From: Candidatus Aminicenantota bacterium
GTDB lineage: Bacteria > Acidobacteriota > Aminicenantia > Aminicenantales > Aminicenantaceae
Assembly (NCBI GenBank): GCA_030670375.1
Contig: DAOVBT010000116.1
Location: 1 to 6,477 of the forward strand
Direction of reading: 5' to 3'
DNA: 6,477 bases
Made by a program: the position numbers and the translations under genes. This document shows, in pieces, positions 1-5,809 of the stretch (within the stretch, counting starts at the first letter, position 1; every line of letters begins with the position of its first letter). The notes below the pieces were generated by a model. The model was not told the origin of the DNA. It searched no databases and saw only the letters and a program-made list of their open reading frames with translations.

Positions 1-993
1 GTGCAGGAGGACAAGAATGTAACAATTTACAGGATACCTCTTCCAAATTCTTTTACATTGAACACGATTTATAAAGGACTTAGATCAATAAACGATCTTC
101 AGAATAGATTCGAACCAACGATCCAGGAGATTGAAAAGATATTAGATAGGGAGAAAGTGGATGTGATTTTATCAGAAGGCACTTATTATGCACCATGGTG
201 TCTCTATACAGCATCGAAGAGATTAGGCTTCCCTTTGGTTGTTCTATACGCAGGAATTCTAAAATATGAGACCAGGCATTATCCGGAAGAAACCAGAAAT
301 ATAATGATCAAGATGGAGGAAAGCTTTATTGACTCTCGATTGATGTATTTATTTCCTTCGGATCTTACAAGAACCGCTGTTGAAAAGGAGTATGGAAAAT
401 TACAAAGAGTGAAGGTCGTGCCAAATGGAATATCTAGTGAATTTTTTCAATTGGAGCCAAAAAATAATTACGGAGGGATTGGATTTGTGGGTAGGATGAC
501 AAAAATAAAAAATCCTGAATATCTTTTAAGACTGAAAGATGAATTGAAAAAACAAAAAATAAATTTAAATGTCTATATGGTAAGTAATATTAATAGAAAG
601 AATTGGCTAAGGAAAAAATTATCCAGAGCAGGAGTTAAGATATTGTCTGCTATGGATACACAACGGCTCAGAAATTTTTATAGAGATATGGGCATTATCA
701 TCTGCCCTTCTTTCTTTGAAACCTATGGCAATGTTCCTATTGAATCTGTTGCTGCAGGAACGCCAGCTTTGATTAGCGATAATATGGGTGTATCGGAAAT
801 ATTCAAAAAACATGATCTTACTCATTATATTATCAATTTTGACGATGTGTATGATGCTGTGTCTAAAATAGATGGCTTTAGGAATCAAAGAATTGATAGA
901 CAGAAAAGAGAATCTCTAAAAGAGTATTTATGGGATTCGATTATTGATGAATATTACAATGTGTGCAGGGATGAAATAAAAAAATATCAATAA
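1..993 (+). CDS. Glycosyltransferase, GT4-like (GT-B fold), 5'-truncated by window edge
   Basis: This is probably a retaining GT-B glycosyltransferase of the GT4 (Glycos_transf_1) type, which moves a sugar from a nucleotide donor to a cell-surface glycan or lipid acceptor in the cytoplasm. The visible 330 residues hold the end of the acceptor-side Rossmann domain (to about 135), the PNG turn at 141-143, the donor-domain start GRMTKIKNP (164-172, with the R and K that usually contact the donor diphosphate), and the EX7E-type motif E240...E248 in FETYGNVPIE. The frame is open from the first base, and the usual 350-400 residue length suggests some N-terminal sequence lies outside, so the GTG at base 1 should not be taken as the true start. 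A 240-nt hand count (541-780) gives about 33% GC, lower than the genes to the right. This is common in surface-polysaccharide loci and may mean transfer. Donor and acceptor cannot be assigned. Confidence 0.85.
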   Translation: MQEDKNVTIYRIPLPNSFTLNTIYKGLRSINDLQNRFEPTIQEIEKILDREKVDVILSEGTYYAPWCLYTASKRLGFPLVVLYAGILKYETRHYPEETRNIMIKMEESFIDSRLMYLFPSDLTRTAVEKEYGKLQRVKVVPNGISSEFFQLEPKNNYGGIGFVGRMTKIKNPEYLLRLKDELKKQKINLNVYMVSNINRKNWLRKKLSRAGVKILSAMDTQRLRNFYRDMGIIICPSFFETYGNVPIESVAAGTPALISDNMGVSEIFKKHDLTHYIINFDDVYDAVSKIDGFRNQRIDRQKRESLKEYLWDSIIDEYYNVCRDEIKKYQ

Positions 994-1091
994 ACACTTC
1001 CCAAAAGAATTTGCCTTACTAAATTGTCATGAATACTTAAGTTGTTGTCCGCGGAGCTTTTTTGTAAGATTGAATCGATGAGAGTTCGAAC

Positions 1092-1097
1092 AGGAGG
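1092..1097 (+). promoter_or_regulatory. Strong Shine-Dalgarno of the SNase-like gene
   Basis: A perfect AGGAGG lies 5 nt before the ATG at 1103, which fixes that start. The 109-bp gap after the glycosyltransferase holds no clear terminator. I also see no convincing -35/-10 pair in it, so the two genes could share a transcript. Confidence 0.75.
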
Positions 1098-1102
1098 CTA
1101 AT

Positions 1103-1600
1103 ATGTTGAGAATAAAAAAGAGACAAATCTCAGTGGTTCTATTGTTTCTTGCGCTTCCGATTTCTGCATTATCCAACACAGGGGTGGTTAAGAAGGTTCT
1201 CAGCGGGGATCGCGTTCAGATAGGAGACACATTCGTTGCCCGGCTTACAGGGATAACGGCACCCCCCCGGGATGAAATAATCGGTTACAAAATCTTTGAT
1301 TTCACCAAAAGAGAACTGGAAGGCAAAACAGTGAAGCTATTTACTTGGACAACGGACAATACAGCAGCCGGCATTGTCCGTGACGAGAACGGATACCCCT
1401 TTGTTGAAATCGAATATTGGAAGGGAGAACCCCTGAGTTTTAACGAAGTTCTTCTCAAAAAAGGCTATGCGCGTGTCGATCAAAAATACCTGCCGGAAAA
1501 CTTAAAGCATTACCTCGACCTCGAAAAGGAAGCCCGAGAGAAAGGACTGGGAATCTGGGAAAAAAAAGAGGGACGAGTGAGTTGGTGTGATAATCAATGA
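1103..1600 (+). CDS. Exported SNase-like (thermonuclease-fold) protein, probably catalytically impaired
   Basis: The N-terminus is a classic signal peptide: basic residues (RIKKRQ), a hydrophobic core at about 9-22, and likely cleavage after ALS (about 24). The protein is therefore periplasmic or secreted. Residues 27-153 match the staphylococcal-nuclease/OB fold: VVKKVLSGDRVQI, then ARLTGITAPP, then LSFNEVLLKKGYARV, ending in the family signature EAREKGLGIW (143-152). By hand alignment to Staphylococcus nuclease, D21 (here D36) and R35 (R47) are kept. D19, D40, E43 and R87 correspond to S34, T52, P55 and Y98. Loss of the general base Glu and the second Arg argues against normal nuclease action and for a binding role, although the alignment is manual. 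Length (165 aa) is normal for a secreted single-domain SNase. The start is set by a perfect AGGAGG. The gene ends convergently with the minus-strand frame at 1616. Confidence 0.85.
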   Translation: MLRIKKRQISVVLLFLALPISALSNTGVVKKVLSGDRVQIGDTFVARLTGITAPPRDEIIGYKIFDFTKRELEGKTVKLFTWTTDNTAAGIVRDENGYPFVEIEYWKGEPLSFNEVLLKKGYARVDQKYLPENLKHYLDLEKEAREKGLGIWEKKEGRVSWCDNQ

Positions 1601-1603
1601 AGC

Positions 1604-1640
1604 TTGGTTAACGGATCAATCTAATTCGAGCCTTAACCAA
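1604..1640. terminator. Inverted repeat between convergent genes, possible bidirectional terminator
   Basis: Perfect 8-bp arms TTGGTTAA (1604-1611) and TTAACCAA (1633-1640) can be extended inwards by GG/CC and TC/GA pairs with a bulge and a mismatch. The hairpin starts 4 nt after the stop of the SNase-like gene, and its right arm lies inside the 3' end of the minus-strand frame. The T-tract on the plus side is weak (CCTTTTG) and is absent on the minus side, so its strength as an intrinsic terminator is uncertain. Confidence 0.45.
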
Positions 1641-2017
1641 CCTTTTGTGGATTTCATTACTGTACCACGCGGATAAATGATGGGATTGTCGAAATTCGGC
1701 GCCATGGGCACCTCGATCCTGAACAACCACTGATCCGAAGAAAACTTGAACTGCTTGATCTGGAACTCAAAGCCGTCATATTTAAAATATGACATCTTCT
1801 GGGCTTCATTCTGGTTTTTTCCCCTTTTCATCAAATCCTGCATTTCTCCCTTATCCCACCTGATCTCATTTGCGTACCAATCTACGCTGTATCCCCAGGT
1901 AAACGAGGGATTGTCCCAGGGTCCTGAATTTTTATTGACAAGGCGCTCACTGATTTGGGCGGATGCGTGCAGGTGATGGATGTTTATTCCATCCGGAGAT
2001 ATGAACATGTCGACCAC
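1616..2017 (-). CDS. Hypothetical protein, probable 3' remnant of a larger gene
   Basis: I do not recognise this family. The frame encodes a mixed alpha/beta, aromatic-rich sequence (TWGYSVDWYANEIRWD near residues 40-55, many F/Y/W) with no signal peptide and no transmembrane segment. The composition looks like real protein rather than a chance frame, and no competing plus-strand gene is credible here. The longest start is a GTG at 2017, followed by an in-frame ATG three codons later. Neither has a Shine-Dalgarno sequence, and protein-like sequence (IKITPYKTSV) continues in frame upstream of the GTG. The frame runs back without interruption to the TGA that ends the hydrolase gene at 2078, so the two are in the same frame separated by one stop. 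The best reading is the surviving C-terminal part of a gene whose 5' end was lost. A small protein coupled to the upstream gene is the alternative. Confidence 0.5.
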   Translation of the reverse strand: MVDMFISPDGINIHHLHASAQISERLVNKNSGPWDNPSFTWGYSVDWYANEIRWDKGEMQDLMKRGKNQNEAQKMSYFKYDGFEFQIKQFKFSSDQWLFRIEVPMAPNFDNPIIYPRGTVMKSTKGWLRLELD

Positions 2018-2077
2018 AGAAGTCTTATAGGGGGTTATCTTAATCCCGATGAAAAAGCATTTGAGTATGCCGAGGAA

Positions 2078-4423
2078 TCAGGGCATCCTGCGTATAACAT
2101 TCATCACTGCATCGATGATTAGAGCCGGCTGTCTAAACGGAACCATATGGTCGCTTTTTTCTGCCACAATCAGAGTCGCTCCCTTGATCGATGCTGTCAA
2201 TTGTTCGTGTGACAGCCGCCAGGCATCTTGTTCCTCAGTTTTTGGGAGGAATGGCTTGCCACTGGTAATCACCAAAACCGGAATAAGGGAAGGGATAGTT
2301 GTCTTACGCATGATCTCCAATTTAGAGCCCAAGCCATCTCCTACCATGCGAACCATGGCTCGTTGGATCTTAGTGAGCTTATCCGGCTGAGAAGTATCGA
2401 ACGGAAGTTTTCCTGCCATAGGGTGGCTATCGAGATACTCCACGCCGAGCAGGTCCACAAACTCGTTTGTAAACGGATCGACAAATACCATCCCGCGCAC
2501 GGCCTCAGGGTGTTCACTGGCAATTAGGCGGATCATCCAACCTCCAAACGAATGGCCGACAAGGATAAGATCTTTCTGCAAGTCGAGTTTCTGGAGTCCC
2601 TTCCATAGCCATTCGACCTCTTCGCGCATATCATGGGGAGTTTCTGGCAGATCGCTCTTTCCAAATCCGGCGCGATCGTAGGACACAATAGTGGCTCCCG
2701 TCTTACGTGAAAGTTCAGGTGCAAGCTTATTCCATTCTCTAGAGTCCATACCACCGCCGGCTTCGAGGAGAATGGTAAGATCCCCACCTTCAATTACCTG
2801 GAAGTTTAGACGATGTTTTCCAACCTGAACCAAGGTCTCGACGGCTTCGATTTCTTGATTGGACCGCGGAAGTGATGCCTGGGCCGGTGACACACCTGGC
2901 TTCTTCTCGAACTTTTTCAAAATCTCTTTGGCATTGTCGTTGTCGGGATTGAGCTCGAGGGATTTTTTGTAGTTATTGATCGCGTTTTTGGTATCACCGC
3001 TGTTCATATACGCTTCGGCCAGGCTGTCATAAACATTGGGAGAATCCTGGTGTAATTCCACATTCAGTTTGAAAACTGCAATCGCATCTTTGATTTTCCC
3101 CTTTCCCATCAGCCTGTATCCCATGGCATTGAACTCGTTTTCTTCGAAATAGAGCTTATTCTCGGGGTTGGATTTTATATCCCGGAACTTTTTCAATCCC
3201 GCTTCAATTCCGTTTTTGTCGATTGCCTGTTCGATGCGGTAGGCGGCCGATTCGCCGATGATCCTTTCCATCTGGTTCAGCCTGAACCGGATCATGGACG
3301 CATCCGTATCTCGAATATCCAGAAAGGTCTTATAGTACTCCCTGGCTTTTTCGAAATTGCCCATTCCTCTGTAGGTCTCGCCGAGCCGCCAGAGTACATT
3401 CAAAGATTTCGGATAAAGACTCAACTGGTACTCAAAAAGTGCGATGGCCTCGCGTGTTTTTCTCTGCTGACTCAATTTGTCGCCCTCGAACGTCATCATG
3501 AGCGATGGAGAGTCGACGGCAAAGCCATACTCCTCCGAGAGCTTTTCATAATAATCGATGATGTCCCTTACGGTGTTTGTCTGAAAATTTTCCGGCAATT
3601 TATGCCCGGGAAAAAACATCCTCAGTCCTTCTTGAAAAGGAAGAGGGGCGATGAAATATCCCGAAGGTTCTCTGATTTCCACCTCGAAACGAAAATCCTC
3701 AGGTGTGTTGGATTCGAGAAGTTTTGTAAAATTTTCCACATATTCTAGGTCCTGGGGGCGCTCGTTTTTTTCACACTTTATATAAAGAAGGTTCTTCAAA
3801 GACGTTGTTTTTTTAAAAAATGACTCCGCCTCAGGAAAGAGAAAGGCGGCATTTTCGGGATTCATGAACGGATTTTCAGAAATAATAGCGTTAAAAAGTT
3901 TAGGTTTGGTGATGAGGGTGTACAGGCTGAAAACTGCCGCGGCCTGGGGTCCAGCCAGGATCCTGAAATTTTTTGTCCTGTAATTTTTGTCGACATAAGG
4001 AATCAACTCTTCCTCGATAAACCTTAAAAAATTATCCGCACCTCCGCTGTCATTGCGTCCCCTAATTTTTACCGGAAGGAGATCCCTGTATCTGTTGGTA
4101 TTAGCCACGCCGACAATGATCATAGGAGGAATCTCCCCGGTTGAACCGAGCTTCTCCGCGATGCTGGCAGCATCCAAGTAATAGTTGTAGATGTCCACAT
4201 ACAAAAGACACAAAACAGGATAGTTCAGTTGGGTATCCTCATAGTCGCGGGGGAGATGGACAAAGAGAAGTCTGTCCTCATCCATAATATTAGAATGCAG
4301 CACTCTGTATTTGCCTATGACTATATCATCCCCGTCTTCCTGGGCCTGGATGAAACCCTGGTTCATAATCAGAACAGACAGAAACATCAGAGTCAAAAAT
4401 ACCTTCAAAATCTTATTTTTCAT
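2078..4423 (-). CDS. Exported esterase-like domain / TPR / alpha-beta hydrolase fusion protein
   Basis: This 781-residue protein has a signal peptide (1-27, cleavage near IQA|QED) and three modules. Residues 35-275 follow the esterase D-like family (PF00756 type): HLPRDYEDTQLNYPVLCLLY, FIEEELIPYVDKNYRT, GLRMFF. However, the nucleophile elbow GxSxGG reads GPQAAA (158-163, Ser to Gln160), and the usual EDHG reads EPSG (His to Ser254), so this domain should be inactive. Residues about 308-375 and 428-505 carry TPR units (REAIALFEYQLSLYPKS, DAIAVFKLNVEL, AINNYKKSLELNP). After a Pro/Ser-rich linker (508-522), residues 525-780 form a second alpha/beta hydrolase with elbow GHSFGG (Ser625), SYDRAGFGKSD (581-591), likely acid Asp649 (VFVDP) and His759 (SDHMVP). 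Its triad looks complete. Esterase-plus-TPR is a known layout; the added active hydrolase is the unusual part. The substrate is unknown, probably an ester or lactone, acting in the periplasm or outside. The start is supported by AGGAAG 7 nt upstream. Confidence 0.85.
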   Translation of the reverse strand: MKNKILKVFLTLMFLSVLIMNQGFIQAQEDGDDIVIGKYRVLHSNIMDEDRLLFVHLPRDYEDTQLNYPVLCLLYVDIYNYYLDAASIAEKLGSTGEIPPMIIVGVANTNRYRDLLPVKIRGRNDSGGADNFLRFIEEELIPYVDKNYRTKNFRILAGPQAAAVFSLYTLITKPKLFNAIISENPFMNPENAAFLFPEAESFFKKTTSLKNLLYIKCEKNERPQDLEYVENFTKLLESNTPEDFRFEVEIREPSGYFIAPLPFQEGLRMFFPGHKLPENFQTNTVRDIIDYYEKLSEEYGFAVDSPSLMMTFEGDKLSQQRKTREAIALFEYQLSLYPKSLNVLWRLGETYRGMGNFEKAREYYKTFLDIRDTDASMIRFRLNQMERIIGESAAYRIEQAIDKNGIEAGLKKFRDIKSNPENKLYFEENEFNAMGYRLMGKGKIKDAIAVFKLNVELHQDSPNVYDSLAEAYMNSGDTKNAINNYKKSLELNPDNDNAKEILKKFEKKPGVSPAQASLPRSNQEIEAVETLVQVGKHRLNFQVIEGGDLTILLEAGGGMDSREWNKLAPELSRKTGATIVSYDRAGFGKSDLPETPHDMREEVEWLWKGLQKLDLQKDLILVGHSFGGWMIRLIASEHPEAVRGMVFVDPFTNEFVDLLGVEYLDSHPMAGKLPFDTSQPDKLTKIQRAMVRMVGDGLGSKLEIMRKTTIPSLIPVLVITSGKPFLPKTEEQDAWRLSHEQLTASIKGATLIVAEKSDHMVPFRQPALIIDAVMNVIRRMP

Positions 4424-4442
4424 GTGATCTCTTCCTGTCCAT
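4413..4442 (-). other. Possible 9-codon leader ORF overlapping the hydrolase start
   Basis: A strong GAGGAGG (4451-4457, minus strand) sits 8 nt before an ATG at 4442 that opens a 9-residue frame, MDRKRSHEK, ending in TAA at 4413-4415, just inside the hydrolase gene. A second ATG at 4449 in another frame gives MSDGQEEIT and ends in an ATGA overlap with the hydrolase start, but it lies only 1 nt from GAGGAGG. The hydrolase itself has a weaker AGGAAG (4431-4436). Translational coupling or ribosome loading is possible. Such short frames also arise by chance. Confidence 0.25.
4431..4436 (-). promoter_or_regulatory. Shine-Dalgarno of the hydrolase fusion gene
   Basis: AGGAAG on the minus strand ends 7 nt before the ATG at 4423 and supports this start. 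The signal peptide begins directly at that Met. No in-frame start with better spacing was found upstream. Confidence 0.6.
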
Positions 4443-4562
4443 CGCTCATCCCTCCTCGAAATTTTTCAGACTCTTGCACATCATGGATAATTTCCCTATT
4501 CAAAATGCAAGAAATAGGCCAATTGATTTATGGGGGTCTATAAACGGTCCTTCAGCCATGAG

Positions 4563-4599
4563 TGTTCATTTTTGAACAATCAATATCCATTTTCGAACA
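4563..4599. promoter_or_regulatory. Operator-like palindrome plus 12-bp direct repeat at 21-bp spacing
   Basis: TGTTCA (4563-4568) and TGAACA (4573-4578) form a perfect 6-bp palindrome around TTTT. The right half CATTTTTGAACA (4567-4578) recurs as CATTTTCGAACA (4588-4599), 11 of 12 identical, exactly 21 bp or two helical turns away. This is how same-face regulator sites are often arranged. The element lies in the divergent region, about 140 bp from the hydrolase start and 230 bp from the XRE start. The protein that binds is unknown; the neighbouring XRE-EIIA regulator is one candidate. Confidence 0.4.
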
Positions 4600-4614
4600 G
4601 GAAGTCTTTTCCTG
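4598..4614. repeat. Short hairpin CAGGAA/TTCCTG
   Basis: Perfect 6-bp arms CAGGAA (4598-4603) and TTCCTG (4609-4614) enclose a 5-nt loop, overlapping the end of the second direct-repeat copy by 2 nt. An 8-T run follows at 4631-4638, too far away for a canonical terminator, and no plus-strand gene lies just upstream. The function is unknown and it may be incidental. Confidence 0.3.
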
Positions 4615-4687
4615 GCAGTCGACAACGAAGTTTTTTTTAATTTTCCTATGATTTATAATCGTCCTCGAGCCGAGTACGTAGAGGGAA

Positions 4688-4750
4688 CAGGGTATTCTAT
4701 GGCTATCTTATTTCATGTCAACAAATTATGACAGCCAAACAACATAAGAA
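4688..4750 (+). repeat. Imperfect direct repeat, copy A (upstream of XRE-EIIA promoter)
   Basis: This 63-bp stretch aligns without gaps to 6090-6152, offset 1402, with 52 of 63 identical bases by hand count. The best shared blocks are CTATCTTATTTCAT/CTATCTTATTTCATTTCAAC and TATGACAGCCAA.CAACATAA. In copy A only, TGTCA (4716-4720) and TGACA (4729-4733) form an inverted repeat with an 8-nt gap. The repeat lies just upstream of the sigma70 promoter, where an activator or UP-type element would sit. Confidence 0.65.
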
Positions 4751-4764
4751 ATACTAAAAATATC

Positions 4765-4793
4765 TTGACAATGAATCCACCAAAACGTATATT
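4765..4793 (+). promoter_or_regulatory. Sigma70-type promoter of the XRE-EIIA gene
   Basis: A perfect -35 TTGACA (4765-4770), a 17-bp spacer and a -10 TATATT (4788-4793, one mismatch to consensus) predict a start near 4800 and a short leader of about 26 nt before the gene. The AT-rich stretch upstream (4741-4764) could act as an UP element. This is the strongest promoter in the window. Confidence 0.75.
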
Positions 4794-4798
4794 GTTAA

Positions 4799-4811
4799 GT
4801 AAACACTTTAC
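4799..4811. promoter_or_regulatory. Candidate autoregulatory operator GTAAA-CAC-TTTAC
   Basis: A perfect 5-bp palindrome (GTAAA 4799-4803, TTTAC 4807-4811) covers the predicted transcription start right after the -10. A dimeric XRE protein bound there would block initiation. XRE regulators often bind short palindromes of this size at their own promoters; that this one does so is inference. Confidence 0.4.
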
Positions 4812-4825
4812 ACTCTAAGGACAAT

Positions 4826-5749
4826 ATGATGAACCAATTGATGTTCGGCCATACCTTGAGGATGCTGCGGACAACAGCGGGCATCAGCCTTCGGGCTTTG
4901 GCAAAAAAGATGGAGGTGTCACCGGCATACCTCTCTCAAGTTGAACTAGGGAAACTGCCGCCCCCCACACATGATCGAATGACAAAGATTGCCGCAACTA
5001 TCGGCATTCCGGTGTCTTTGTTGATCGAAATGAGCCATCGTCCAAATCCTGATACAATTTTGCTCCTGCGGGGACATCAAGAATTGAATGAGCTTATCAA
5101 GATGACCGTTGACATCGGGTTGGAATCCAGGGATATTTTGGAAATTGCATCTCTCATGCGGAAGCTGGGTGGCAGCGGATTCCGCAAACTTGTGCACTTC
5201 GGCGCAAACCATTCATCCGATTTCATGCAAACGGGAAGCGGCAAAGATTCTCCAGACGTTTCATCTTCTCCATTCAATCAAATGGACATCTCGGAAATGG
5301 CGAATCCCCGGCTGGTTTTTAAAAGGCTTGAGTTTACAGAGAAGAGTGACCTGTTGCGATATATGATAGAAAAGATAGGAACCATTTGTGGTTCTTTAGA
5401 TTCAGATCGTGCACTAAAAAACTTGATGGCAAACGAAACTGAAGATTCCTCGGGATTAGGGAATGGAGCAGCGATCCCCCATCTATTCGTTGATGAACTT
5501 AACCAGACAATTATTTCTATAGCCAGAATCCCGAGGGGAATCGATTTCGGTTCCATAGATGAAAAACCGGTTGACCTTGTCTGTTTGATTCTTAGCAATC
5601 ATGAGTCTCGCCAAAATCATTTGAATCTATTGGCTTATTTTGCCCGAAAATTTCAAATCCCGACATTTATGGAGGAGATATTAAGGGCGGATTCTAAAAA
5701 AATCATTTTGTCAATGTTGTTCGATGAGAATGACACAAACATACATTGA
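4826..5749 (+). CDS. XRE-family regulator with C-terminal PTS EIIA (PtsN/fructose-type) domain
   Basis: Residues about 8-66 are an XRE/HTH_3 DNA-binding domain: RMLRTTAGISLRALAKKMEV then SPAYLSQVELGK, with the recognition helix near 31-42. Residues 75-125 are helical, and 126-160 form a Ser/Gly-rich linker. Residues about 162-303 are a full-length PTS EIIA type-2 domain with the signature GLGNGAAIPH (210-219). H219 is the expected phosphorylation site, and H265 in QNHLNLLA matches the second active-site His of EIIA-Mtl/EIIA-Ntr. The protein probably reads the phosphorylation state of a PTS chain and changes DNA binding accordingly. HTH-EIIA fusions are known, for example one of the two PtsN-like proteins of Chlamydia, but I cannot name an ortholog. 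Two tandem ATGs (4826, 4829) are possible starts; AAGGA at 4817-4821 is better spaced (7 nt) from the second. The gene is divergent from the double hydrolase and precedes the small zinc protein by 60 bp. Confidence 0.85.
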   Translation: MMNQLMFGHTLRMLRTTAGISLRALAKKMEVSPAYLSQVELGKLPPPTHDRMTKIAATIGIPVSLLIEMSHRPNPDTILLLRGHQELNELIKMTVDIGLESRDILEIASLMRKLGGSGFRKLVHFGANHSSDFMQTGSGKDSPDVSSSPFNQMDISEMANPRLVFKRLEFTEKSDLLRYMIEKIGTICGSLDSDRALKNLMANETEDSSGLGNGAAIPHLFVDELNQTIISIARIPRGIDFGSIDEKPVDLVCLILSNHESRQNHLNLLAYFARKFQIPTFMEEILRADSKKIILSMLFDENDTNIH

Positions 5750-5784
5750 AATCCTGTAACGATCTAGCATGAAAAGTATGGCTA

Positions 5785-5790
5785 TATAAT
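5785..5790 (+). promoter_or_regulatory. Isolated perfect -10 box before the small zinc protein
   Basis: TATAAT at 5785-5790 lies 19 nt before the ATG at 5810, which would leave a very short leader. No -35 with acceptable spacing is visible and the extended -10 TG is absent. An internal promoter is therefore only possible, and cotranscription with the XRE-EIIA gene is more likely. Confidence 0.25.
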
Positions 5791-5809
5791 CCATTTGGAG
5801 GGTTAAAAG

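Noticed and set aside
1052..1068. CCGCGG palindrome followed by T6 after the glycosyltransferase as a terminator
   Set aside because: The palindrome has no loop, so no stable hairpin can form in RNA.
2192..2217. Inverted repeat GCTGTC...GACAGC resembling the TGTCA/TGACA pair in repeat copy A
   Set aside because: It lies inside the hydrolase coding region and shares only the short GACAGC core, so chance is sufficient.
2049..2390. Plus-strand frame of 113 codons opposite the second hydrolase domain
   Set aside because: The minus strand encodes clear hydrolase motifs here (His759, VLVITSG), and the plus frame is a mirror artefact.
4229..4543. A 104-codon plus-strand frame across the start of the hydrolase gene
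   Set aside because: It is antisense to the signal peptide and first domain of the fusion protein, and no ribosome binding site or recognisable protein is seen.
4598..4638. Hairpin followed by an 8-T run as an intrinsic terminator
   Set aside because: The T-run begins 16 nt after the stem, the stem is only 6 bp, and no plus-strand gene ends upstream of it.
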